DNA from: Trichoplax adhaerens
Lineage: Eukaryota > Placozoa > Uniplacotomia > Trichoplacea > Trichoplacidae
Assembly (NCBI RefSeq): GCF_000150275.1
Contig: NW_002060944.1
Span: forward strand, 6,226,857 to 6,290,856
DNA length: 64,000 nucleotides
Direction: 5' to 3'
Shown here: piece by piece, positions 35,432-47,436 of the stretch
How positions within the stretch are numbered: position 1 is the first letter of the stretch
How the letters are laid out: the number at the start of each line of letters is the position of its first letter
The notes under the pieces: model-generated
Database searches by the model: none
What the model was told of the DNA's origin: nothing
What the model saw: the letters and a program-made list of their open reading frames with translations, nothing else
Translations under genes and position numbers: made by a program

Positions 35432-38400
35432 GTAAGTTTGCCTCATGTAGGATAATCATTATTGCACCAAGACATATCCCATCTGCATATCAAGTAGAAA
35501 TGACGGTCATAAAGACGATCATCACTGCACACTAATGTCTGTTATGATAGATTTGTAGTACATTACAGTTAGCAACTTTGTCAACACGATCAAATATAGC
35601 TATAACAGTTTTGTTATTCAATATGCCATGACTATACAATTTAAAAAATAACACAAAATCGTCGAATCTAACACTCCTATATAAAAAGTGGAATAGTGCA
35701 GAAAGTAGAAAAACGAAAAAAACTACTCATTGAATCTACTACGCTAATTAACTCAATCAATATACGTATTGACAAAATGTGCCAATACATGTTTTTTATT
35801 AGTCGAGCTGATTTTCAACATCAATGACTGCATTTTGGCAAACTTTGCTTACATAGGCATCTTTTGAATAAATTTTCAAGTATTCTTTTGACCGATGATA
35901 ACTTCATTATCGTCAATTTGAATCTTGCTTTTCATCTTAGTCAGTCCTATGTTTAACTATGGATCAAAATGCTTTATGTTGACACTAATGTATGATTAAT
36001 TGCTACTCTATGTTGAAGAAAAGTTTTATCATTGCTCGATTTTTATTTCATTCCATTTTTATTTTTTTCTCTTCTCTTCCTCCCCCTCTCTCTCACCAAC
36101 TCTGTCTCTCTTCCCTCGCCCACAATATCTTAGCCATGAGGATGATAATAATGACTTTTACTGTATTAAATTAAGCGTATTATACAAGTAAAAAATAAAT
36201 TAATAAGTAGATTTAGCAATTACTCTATTCGATCTACGAAAAAAGTTTAGTGCAAGTTATCACCAACTCAAAGGAAAGGCAATTCCAAAAAAATGACTAT
36301 GATTGCAAATACCTGCATTTAATTATATTAATCATTGGCTTATTTTATATTTTTGTTGACCATTTCTTATGTACTCTCAGACGTATAGAATAATATAATA
36401 TATTCTATGTTATTACATATTCTACAAAATTGATCATTTGATTCTTTTCCCAATCGATCGATCATAAAGGATGATGCCATCTATCGATTTCATGCAGACG
36501 GTTTTTTTTATTCCCGACATTCGCCGACACATCTCACGAGACTATTGTACTTACAGTATACGTACACCACTGTAATATTAAAGCTAATAACTATGTGTGA
36601 GCGTGAAGAATGAGCACCGGCAATGTCTGCCTGGTATTGTTTCTTATATCTTCTTGCGCTTTGTTGATTACCGACATACTCGTACTTCCTGCTACTGTGT
36701 AGTGTGTACCCAACTGAGTAGTTTATCGTTTAACTTTTGAATACTAATCACCGGTGAAAAAAAAAAAATCTCGACTTAATCAGTCAAATTGAGGTTTTAT
36801 TTCTACTAGAAGAATTTATCATGTTACTGGCTATAACTCAATTGATGACTGATAATAAGGCTGGATTCAATTGATCTTAGCACAAATAAGTTTATCATAC
36901 TACAGTATATGCTAAATAAACAACAAGAGGTGGCAGACACACGGTGTAGTAAAATTTTTAGCAAGTACAGTAATATGGTCCCCATCGTCATCACCTCATG
37001 ATGTGATATACTTTCTAGATTGCTGTTTTTTGATACCTTTCGAAATCGCTATCGTCCTGTCTTTACTTCCTCGTATAAAAATCGTAAAAAACTACCGGTA
37101 TTATTCCTTTTCTTGATTTTATGCTTTTGGATTATTAAACATAATCACGTTATTATTTATCATCATCTCCCGGAGTTAGAATGAATTACTGTTTGTGCAA
37201 ACTTACGATGGCTATAGCTGAATTAACAACAAAAAAAAGAATTAGATTATTAAGTAGATCGTCATATAGTAATACAATTAATTAAGAATCGGTTTATCAC
37301 TCGTTCTATCGGAGAATGCCCTTTCAACCTGACTTTCGAATGATTAAACCAACACTTTATCATAGTACTGAGTTGGTTATTCAAGCTTGTCTCAAATAAC
37401 TAACGTTCGATCTGATATCATTGCAATACAGCTAATTTAATGTAGCCACATAAAAAGACAAGTTTTCAACCTAAGCTTAATCGTAATGATTTATCCGACA
37501 ACACAGAATATGCCAATAAATATTGCATTTAGGCTAAATGCAGAAAATGCCTTCACATAATTTTGCAATCAATTCTATACATTTCTGAAATTTTTAACCT
37601 TTACTTGCATTGTCTTTTTCATTAGATGAAATATTTTCATTTCTTGACAATAAGTTTTGTATCTAATAACGGCATGATAATTTATACTAGTGTGATGAGG
37701 ATGATCGTTAACGGAGAGATTGGGAATACATTAAGGGAGCAAATTCACGGTAATAATATCGATACACGATATCGTGATCCGTTATACTATTTCGAACTGA
37801 TGATGTCCTAGTTACCATAGTTAACAGTCTAAACGAATTTACAATTTGCATAAGCCAAGGATATCCTCTCTTAATAATGCAGTAATAATTGTTTAACAAT
37901 AATGTGCCGTATTTAATAGTATTAAAGTTAAAAATCTAAAATTCACCAAACCACGTTATATCTACAGCATAAACCTCATGTAAACTGCATCACAAAATTG
38001 CTGTGGTAGGTAGTTTTTCTATCGATGTACAGTATACAATTATTTAACAAATGTTGTTTTAAGTCTTTGTATCCTATTGTAATCACAATGGATCCATTGA
38101 TAGGGAAAGGTAGAAGTGGATTTTTTAACCCTTGACTTTATATGACTAACACCTTTTTCTCCATCGATTGAAATGATGGGATATTGTCCATTGATTTAGA
38201 ATGATTGTCTCTTTCCATATTCCAATACCAAGGTTTTCTTTATAAAATTGATATTGTCATATATTATAGATCTTATTATTATGCCTACGATTGTCATCGT
38301 GATGATGGAAAATGTTGAAACTTTATCAATACCTTCAATTTTGCATTCTTCCCACTCCTATGATGTAGAAATTATGTGTAGATCGTAAATGATGTCGCAA

Positions 38401-41400
38401 TTATGTTGACGGCACAACACTATATTTAAGCACTGTACATTAGCGCAATAGTATCTTTCATTTTACCACTATCTACCTTTTCTCCGCTTCTTTTTTCACT
38501 AAATATTGCTATCGATTACCTTGATCAATCTTTTTCAAGTTTACATGTACCAATTATAGTTGTTGATCATTGTAAAATAAGTAATCTCAATTTATTTACT
38601 TCTTTTGGTGTCAGTATTAATGTACTTATCTTCCTTATACAGTATTACAGTACTATAGAACTCTATTCAATTTCAGTTTCATTTTTTATTTTTTTAACCC
38701 TCTTTTGTTATGCCTACCACTATACAACTTGGGTCCTTATTGATTTTATATCTATCGCGTAGATTGTCAAAATACGGTCAAAAAATCATTCACGACAGTA
38801 TTCTATCTTTGATTATCTATCTATTATTATGTTTTTGTCATCATCATCATAACTATATCTTTTCTTTTTATTTTCATCTGGTCGCTCGATCATTTCAAAT
38901 TTTATCTTCTTTCTCTCCCCCCCTTCCCAAGTAATAGTAATCACACAGTCCCTTCTCCCTTCATTATAAATAATACTAAAATTTTTCAACGGAACACGAT
39001 TATAAAAAGTCCCCTTTCTTATGGAAGTAATATTGAAAATTGTGATTTAATGTAAGAGGCGGAGTTGTTTAGAATAGTTATGATGTAAATTACTGTGTAT
39101 CAGATATAAAAGCAAATTTTAAAATAGCAATGATACATTTATTCAACGTTCTATTTATGTTTTATACCACTCGCTTGACCTGAATATCAATATTGGATAT
39201 AAATTAACGTTTCTAGACAACGTATTATTGTGAGTTCAAATTGATCAACAATTTTAACCTATATTTACTTAGTAATAGCCTATCATGATTTGATAATTAA
39301 TGTCTAAAATCTTGTTCATCATCCTTGTAAATTGTAGCTGACCCTGAAAATAATGTAACGCTATGATAGCCGAGAAATTTTAATACAGATTATTGGAATA
39401 ACTAGTTATTGTATTGTAACTATTCCTTAAAAAAATTATAGATTAAATTTCACACTTGTGAATCTTTTATAAAGATATTAACCTGGCGTTGCATAGTCCA
39501 ATTTAAGCCCCAAGGCTGACTAATTAGAAGCATTAAATCATATACGTAGCAAGTTGTCGTCGGTAATGATTCAACTAATCATTAAAATCTGGAAGACAAG
39601 TAATACATTAGATGAATTATAGCAGATTTGTCTCACACACTTTGTGATTTCTAACTCAACTGTAACTGAGTATACCCGGTATTACATGAACCATTACTCC
39701 GATACTTTATACAGTATTTTACACGTTTAAGTAAAGTGTGTGTACAGTACATATCAACCTTTAATTATTAGTTTGATAGGTAATACCCCGCAAAGTTAAT
39801 CTCTCTATAATTTTGTATGTGTTCGAAAACCTAGTCGTAAAATGGGTTGGGTATAGAGAGATACGCGTAGTAAAAAAGTGAGAGAACGAGCGTAAATGAA
39901 GATTGTTTTTCAATTATTTAAATAATAAACTAATTATTTATTAGGATAAGATTTCATACTCTCCTAATCTTATACTTATTTTGTTTTTCTCCTTTATTTT
40001 ATCCCTTTTCATCCTGACATATTTAATATGACAACATTGGTTTATCGTTCGTTAACGGAATTTGCAATGCAATCAATAACTTTTACGGTTAACGACGCTG
40101 TTCATGGTCAACACATGAATAAATATTTCATTATAATTTTATCAACATGGTGAAACCATCATTTGAATCACTGAAAATGTGGATATTCGCGTCACTTGCA
40201 CTATTATTTATTATCTTGTTTCATGATAACCGTAACAGAAGTGGATAGTGAAGGTGTTGCACAATATCTTAAAATGAATCCAGACGTATTAGATGACTTC
40301 GTGGCAACTAATATTAGTCAAGGTCAATTGGAAAAGTGGCTAATGACTAAAACACGACGGCAACGTGCCATGAGTGATACGGAGTCAATTGCAAGTGATG
40401 GTGGTAAGTTCAAACTAAATTCTTCTATTTTAGTTAGTAATGCAATAAGATTTTTGTTAGTAAATTAATTCGATAGAGAAAAAGTGATAGCTACTATACG
40501 CGAATAGTGAAAAACAATTTATCAATGTGCGTTTACATAATTTGCGAAATAATAGATTTTATTTTCTATGAAGGCAGGTGTAAGACATTTTTAGCAATAG
40601 ATATTGTGCTTGTTTTAATGAATAATCATATAATATGATAACTACAATTATGCCTGTTAGATAGTATTTAATCAATAATAGAATAGTAATAATTATTATA
40701 ATCTACTATCTAGATTGATAAATTAATAGAATAAAATTTGCGTTATAATGTGATACTTTTTCAACCAATTCCGTGATCATAGTAGATGGTGTATTATTAT
40801 TCTTAGACAATATGCTTTGTCATTACAGCAGTCACCTCGGCTTATAATTTATAAAAAAGTTATCATTAAATGAACTTTTATGTACGAGCATAGTTATGCT
40901 TGTATGCATTATCACAACAAATTGACTTTACTCATATCAATATATTATTATAGGCCGAAATACTGTAATTGGATCGAAATGGAAGGTGAGAAATATGTGT
41001 TGTGCAATATAATTTCAAGTTTGAAAGTATCTCATAAAGTATCACAAATAGACATCCGAGTAATTTTTTGAATGGTTTTAATTCTGAATCATAGTTCTAT
41101 CATCATTTTATACCAAGTTAACACATCACTATCATATAAAACTATAAATAGAACAAAAGTTTTCCCTATTAATTATGCAGTTGTTCACTGCAATATCATT
41201 AATACAGACACTAATAACGAATATCTTTCATATCTTGGAACAGAAAGTCGTTTGATTGATTTAATTTCTAGTGTTATTAGCATTTAATTTATTACTATTT
41301 TAATTTTTTTGTTTGAATCATAACGATTATTTAAAATTCTTTTCTAGTTCTCTAATCATTCAGATAAACGCAAGCTACTCCAAGAGTGGATGTTGGAAAT

Positions 41401-44400
41401 CAACAATAAACCTAATCAGACTTTAATACTTAGCGAGCTGATCAATTGTTTATCTTCAGGTAAAATTATATCATAGTTATGAGTCTTGTATATATAAATG
41501 CAGTATACTGCTACATCTTTATCTAAATATACTATATATATATCTAGATGTTATACGTTATTTTATTTGCATGAAAAGAATTTAAAATTCTATAAACCTT
41601 ATTCTTTTAGCATAGTTCATTAAAGTTTTCTAGTTGTATTAAATGCCAATAAAGGGGATAAAGTTAAAACTACATTCCTTTAATAATTACTACTAACTCT
41701 TGTCTTCATATTGAAAATTGTAGTCCATGTAATGGAATGTAATCATGAAATAATTAAAATATCACTACGTTAAAATCTCGTTCCCTAGATTTTTTTAATC
41801 CTGAAACTATTTTGATTTTTATTAATTCTTGTTTACCTAGCTGCTTTTATTTAATTGGTAATAATATACTCTCTAAATGCATTTCTTCGGATTTTATTTT
41901 TTCTGTATACAAAAATTAATGTTATCGGACTTACAATCATTGGTGTAACTCCAGTAATCCAGGTTGACGGCAAATTGCTATATGTAATCGATACCTCAAC
42001 TGAAGTAAGTATAGAATAAAATATAAAAATTACGATATCAGAAATAATTCAATATGTATGCATGTTCAGTAGCTATCAATTGTTTATACTTAAGCATAGT
42101 TAAATTTGTAGTAATAATAACTTCTTCGATAAATTCGTAAACAATTGCTTCTACTGCCTACTTAATTTTATTTCATGAAATATTTTCTGTCACACAGAAT
42201 ATTTTTATTCTAACTATTGCTTTTAAAATTTGGCAATAGGAAATGTATCTATTCGCAAAGCACGATCCTAGGTCTGTTGCAATGACAGTATACATATAGC
42301 TGATATCAATGATATTATTGCGCGAATTGCGAAAACTATAATCTGCACAGTACATTCTGAATAATAAGACTAATATTCATTTTAAATAATTAGGCTAGGA
42401 ACATTGCCAATTAGTACCTGATTGCTATATTCATTTTGTATTGTATTTATTTCCACTATCCATAGCTGTATCACATCGGGACGTCAAGCTATCGGAATGG
42501 GAACAACAATACCTGCATATGTTGCAACTTGCAAAGAAAGCATCAGATTAGATGATATTTTAATTGTGGTAATGAGTTATTAATTTCAAGTGACAATAGA
42601 TAAAAAGCAGCCAAAACACTTTCGTATTATCGTGAAAGTTTTTTTAAGTTTTTTTAATTTTTAATAAGAAAACTTGTAATTATTTAATATAGGACGAACG
42701 TTTCCCGGATGGTATTGGTATTGAAGGTAATGGGGTTCTTTCTTTTTAGTTACTATCATTATTTTCGGAAGAAATTGTCATAAAGCTTTAAACAAATTAG
42801 ATAGAATGTGAATTGGTTCTTTATTAATTTTCCGGTAGAAAATACAGCACAATCGATTATTTGTCAACCTGTCATAAAGTCCAATGGAGAAATTATTGGT
42901 ATTAGCAATAAAAAATATCGAATATTATGATTTTTTCTGCTTTTAATAAATTTCATTATTTAACCAGTTATGCAATATTTATGCTTCTAATTAAGGCATA
43001 GGTGTTTGTCACTTATTTAGGTATTAAAGTCATATTATATATTCTGTTTACAGCTGTAATCCTTGTTTATCGAACAGTTAATAATTCACAGTTCAATAAA
43101 GAAGATGAAGAGGTAAGAAAATAATTACTGAACTCTGATAGATTATTAAAATTAAGAGCTCATTACTGTTTGTTCAGCGCTTAAGTAATTTTAGCATAGA
43201 AGTGACAAAATTATTAAACATCGACCAATATATTTATGTTGATTTAACTAATGATACTTATAATTTAGACGATAAGTTCTTTCCTATTATGGGCTGGAGC
43301 TGCTCTTTATTATGCGGGGGTAAATTAATATGCACGTATTTGATCAATATTATCAGGGTTTATAATTATATTACGGTCATTGAGATCATTATTTTATCCA
43401 ACTACTTCTAGATGTACCACAGTATGGAAAAAGAACGCAAATTGAATGAATTCTTATTGACAATGACAAAGTAATCACTGATTGATCACACACGTAAAAA
43501 TAAAAATTTTATCACATGCGATTTTCTATGGCGCGCTCAAGTATTATTATTTAATTAATTAAAATTGTTTGATAGTTATTCAGTATTGTGTTTTGGTTAT
43601 AGTATCGTCTTAGTTAATATATTCCTGGTGATATTATGGTAAGATAATAATTTCTCTTCCAGATCAATTTTTCAAGATATTGTTAGTATGGATACTGTTA
43701 TCACAAAAATTATGGTAAGTATATAAATTAATAGTATGGTTAATATAACTTATAATTATCGGATGAGCGAGCTAAAAAATTGTTTCTTAATCTCTTTTCT
43801 TGACTGCCCTACCTTTCTATCAAATAACTAAGATTACTCTAATACACTTTTAAATCTCCTTAGAATTACGCTCAGAAGCTAGTGGATGCGGATAGAGCTT
43901 CGCTATTTCTCGTTGATAATAAAAGTAACGAATTGTATGCTAGGATTTTCGACGTAGGAAATAACGATAATGATGATAAAGTTGATAAAAATATCAAAGA
44001 GATAAGGTTAGCTAAAATTCAAAGGAAAGATATTTCTACAATTACATCAACTGAAAGTTTGGCTGAAACTGACTTATTAACTAATTTTTATTGTAATGTA
44101 CGAAATATTCAAGATTTCCAATGTCAAAGGGTATCGCTGGTTATGTTGCTACATCTGGAAATGTACTCAACATCAAAGATGCTTACAAGGATTCAAGATT
44201 CAACAGGTCAGAATACAAAGCAATTTCACTTTGTTATAGTTTTTTAACTTGTCATTTACTTCGGGAACTTGGTCTTCACAGAGAAATTGATAGTCAAACT
44301 GGCTACACTACGAAAACGATTCTTTGTATGCCTATTTTCATTCGCGGAAAGTGAGTGAGCTTCAATAAGTTAATCCACCTAACATTTATATTTGTTATTT

Positions 44401-47400
44401 TGCTTAGTAATCATTCCTCGAAATTATTAGTTATGTGTGCATTGTTCTGTAATATGACATTCTTGTACGTACCTCTGAATGTTATATATTGGCTAGACTC
44501 TTATCACTAATTGGTAATATTTTTCACGCATATGTTAGTGTAATTGGAGTGGTGCAAATGGTAAATAAGCGATCATCAGTCTTTACGCAGCAAGGTTTTA
44601 CTGGAATAACTTTAACGTTTTTTCTCTAAACCTAAATTATAAATAGTACCATGAAGCATCATACGCATCAGGACTTATTTTTTTCTTTTATTACTAATAA
44701 TTCTAAACTTAGATGAGCAATCCTTTGAAACGTTTGCGGTCTATTGTGGGTTAGCATTACATCATGCTAAGGTAGCATTTCGACTTTCACGTTATTTCAT
44801 CAACTAATAGAATTTACTAAAAAGTGCTTGCAAGTACTTAAAATGCTAATACAGATCGCATATTAATTACAGTTATACGACAAGATACGCCGATCAGAGC
44901 AAAAGTATAAGGTATGTAATTGCTCTTTTCGGATCATTCTCAGTTTTAATCACCATGACGTTAAGATTTTTTACACCAATTACTGTAGCGTATACTTTAT
45001 CGTTAGATTAACATGACGTAAATGCTCTTGTTACCAGGTTGCTTTGGAGGTACTATCCTATCATAGTCAATGCAGTCATGACGAACTCCATTCCTTACGA
45101 AATGCTGACCCTGTATATGTCGCAAGTTTAGCACGGTGAACTATTTCATTACAGTTACTATAGTAAAAAGAAATTTGTAAACATTTTAAAACTGGTAGAT
45201 TAAAAGGTTTAAGCTAATGGTATAATATTTTATATTACAGATATGACTTTGATGTTAAAAGGATCACTGATAAAGATATTCCTGGATATGTACTATTCAT
45301 GTTTCGGGATATTTTTGCTCAGTTTAGGTTATAATTTAGTGATTTTAGTGATGATATTACTTGCTTAGCTACTGCTTTCTAGCCTATTTCATTTAAAAAA
45401 CATTTTAAAATTCTTTTTATACCACAGTAAAAAAAATGAATCGGAAGACAAGTAAGGATATCGGCAATCGTACTTAACAAACATTCAGTTTCTCAAGATT
45501 ATTATATGTACATGTATATTTCGTATTGCGCTAGTTAACCAAAATTTCCAATCTTCTATCTAGATATGATATCGAGGAATTAATGAAATTTACTTTAACA
45601 GTTCGTAAGAACTATCGCAAAGTACCATATCATAATTGGTATCACGCATTTACCGTTGCCCATACTATGTACACAATAATCAAGAAAAATCCTAACCTCT
45701 TCACTGAACTAGAGGTAATCCTAATTTTTAATAATAAATATACATAGTATTTCATAAGCACCCCTACGTAAAACGCTAACCGAAAGCCTGCATCCGTGTA
45801 AACTTTACAATAGGCAATAGGTTTATATGTTGCATGCTTATGCCATGACTTAGATCATAGAGGCAGAAATAATGCCTTTATGGTTAATTCATCCACGCCT
45901 TTGGCGGCTGTTTATTCAACATCAACCATGGAACATCATCATTTTAATCAAACGATAACAATATTACAGGTAGTGTACTGCATGAATGATAAATTTTATC
46001 GAAGCCATACTTATTTGACTAATACGGTATAAATATATATGCAATGAACTTACAGAACGATGGACATAATATCTTCTCTCATCTAAATTCTGAAGAATAC
46101 AAGACCGTAAGGCACCTTATCATAGATACTTTCTATGTGATAGTGATCTTGCAAATTGCGTTATACAGAATTATACCAATGCGATATTAATATTATTTAC
46201 GACGTTTCTTACCAACATAATGACTACTACACTTTAAATTAATAAAGGTCCTAGGGTATATCAAGCACGCTATTTTAGCTACAGATCTAGCATTATTTTT
46301 TGGTAACAAGTCGAAACTTAAGGCAATTGTAGATGCAGGAGAATTTTCTTGGAATAATAGTATACACAGGTAATGCGACATCATAATGGATATTGTTATA
46401 GACTTTATAGGAGTTTTATTGAATTTTTATAATAAAATATAGGGCTTTGATTCGGGCGATTGCTGTTACGGCTTGTGATATATCTAGTAATGCTAAGCCA
46501 TGGGATATTAATAAGGACACTGTTAAAGTTATCTTTCAAGAATTTTATGCACAAGTTAGTATAGGCAGTACATATGATATGTTACAACATACAATAGTAA
46601 TACATGACAGTAATGAGACATCGTTATGTTTTCACACCTCCGCCCTGTAAACTAATGTCGACCATCAGGGTGATGAAGAGAAGAGACAAGGACGTCAACC
46701 AATTCCAATGATGGATCGTGGTTTAGCTCATGAACTCCCAGCGAACCAGGTGCTGTATATCATCTAATATACGATTTTTACTCAATTACATAATAATTTA
46801 CCTACTTGCAAGTACATAACCTAAGTAAACTTTTAATATGAACTACAAACTATTAAATTTACTTATAGGTTGGCTTTGTTGTCGGAATTTGCCTGCCCTG
46901 CTATGAACTGCTTGTTAAAGTGTTACCTGGTACGCAACCAATGCTTGATGGAATTAGGTAAACCTTGTGCAATTAACTTTTATCTTAAATCTATCCTATA
47001 AATAGGACTAATCATTCATTTACCTATTTAATTTATAACATAGGGCTAATTTAAAAAAATGGTCGCTACTTGTAGCTAAGCAAAAAGCTGTTAAGGAAAA
47101 AGCGGAGGCAACAGGAAAGAAGTATCCTCAAGACTGTTACGATACCGATAACGTATTCGATGCAATTTTAAACGAAGACGGTAATATAACCTTGACTGAC
47201 GATAATACTAAAAGTTGTTTAATGTACCTAGTTTATCACAGTTTAAAGATGTTCCTACAATTTTTAACATTTAACGTTAATATTCAGCGTTGTATATGCA
47301 TCAGATTTATGAGACTAAGTTAATTCTATTATATTTACTTCATCCTGTAGTTGACGATAACACAATAATGCAAAATCATGTTCAATTAAACAACGAAACT

Positions 47401-47436
47401 ACATCTAAAACTGATGAGAACGAAGGTAGTGATTAG
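35059..47436 (+). CDS. PDE10A: PDE10A-like dual-specificity cyclic nucleotide phosphodiesterase
   Basis: The enzyme hydrolyses cAMP and cGMP to 5'-nucleotides and is regulated through two N-terminal GAF domains. The model has 30 coding exons and 936 aa. Order: a low-complexity Ser/Thr/Asn-rich N-terminus (1-124); the PDE10-type motif [20 protein letters not shown] (about 140-160); GAF-A (about 190-385); GAF-B (about 395-550) with [19 protein letters not shown]; and the catalytic domain (about 600-890) with YHNWYH (631-636), HDLDHRG (670-676), EHHHFNQ and TACDIS. The purine-clamp glutamine is Q833 in [14 protein letters not shown] is a close match to vertebrate PDE10A, which argues against PDE5 or PDE11. 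The start exon is separated by a 4.8-kb intron; its phase fits, but the N-terminus is the least certain part. The final exon is also an inference. Confidence 0.93.
35432..40238 (+). other. Large intron 1 of the PDE10A-like gene
   Basis: No further exon was recognised in these 4.8 kb. It holds pyrimidine-rich runs (around 36050-36120 and 38860-38930), scattered single TGTACAGTAT words (e.g. about 38028 and 39745) and several short open frames without family resemblance. It is far longer than the other introns of the gene, as is common for a first intron. Confidence 0.5.
40239..43112 (+). CDS. PDE10A: PDE10A-like exons 2-10 (N-terminal motif and GAF-A)
   Basis: Exon coordinates: 40239-40403, 40954-40985, 41348-41459, 41955-42004, 42240-42271, 42466-42568, 42693-42726, 42839-42898, 43054-43112. 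Several are tiny (32, 50, 32 and 34 nt), which hides the gene from open-frame scans. The 32-nt exon 6 ([10 protein letters not shown]) was placed because it alone joins the phase-0 end of exon 5 to the phase-2 start of exon 7, and it fits the GAF-A alignment. Anchors are [35 protein letters not shown] and DERFPDGIG, which align with the vertebrate PDE10A GAF-A segments KADGFALYF, TTVSAYVAKS and DERFPRG. Confidence 0.83.
43269..44911 (+). CDS. PDE10A: PDE10A-like exons 11-19 (end of GAF-A, GAF-B)
   Basis: Exon coordinates: 43269-43319, 43412-43470, 43663-43714, 43864-44006, 44114-44206, 44282-44350, 44539-44594, 44713-44771, 44873-44911. The first two give [13 protein letters not shown] then [20 protein letters not shown], the helix leaving GAF-A. 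GAF-B follows: [64 protein letters not shown] and [14 protein letters not shown]. Donors of exons 14 (AAG|GTTAGC) and 17 (AAG|GTTTTA) are weak but required by phase and homology. In vertebrate PDE10A, GAF-B is the cAMP-binding domain; ligand preference here is inferred only. Confidence 0.88.
45038..47436 (+). CDS. PDE10A: PDE10A-like exons 20-30 (catalytic domain and tail)
   Basis: Exon coordinates: 45038-45135, 45241-45327, 45564-45714, 45814-45969, 46056-46106, 46248-46369, 46443-46554, 46669-46749, 46869-46957, 47044-47180, 47351-47436. All metal-binding positions of a class I phosphodiesterase are present: His in HNWYH, His-Asp in HDLDH, and Asp in [19 protein letters not shown] and PIPMMDRG match PDE10A closely. 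The last junction (GACG|GTAATA to 47351) gives a 28-residue acidic tail ending NEGSD. Without this splice the frame would read on from 47180 to a TAA at about 47323 with an unrelated hydrophobic tail. Confidence 0.9.

Noticed and set aside
43202-43268. Extension of PDE10A exon 11 upstream (frame giving [13 protein letters not shown])
   Set aside because: It leads into the wrong frame for the conserved end of GAF-A; the acceptor at 43268 gives [13 protein letters not shown], which fits the family.
44007-44113. Read-through of PDE10A exon 14 into [15 protein letters not shown]
   Set aside because: The family sequence requires EIRF...KGIAG, restored by splicing 44006 to 44114; the read-through shifts GAF-B out of frame.
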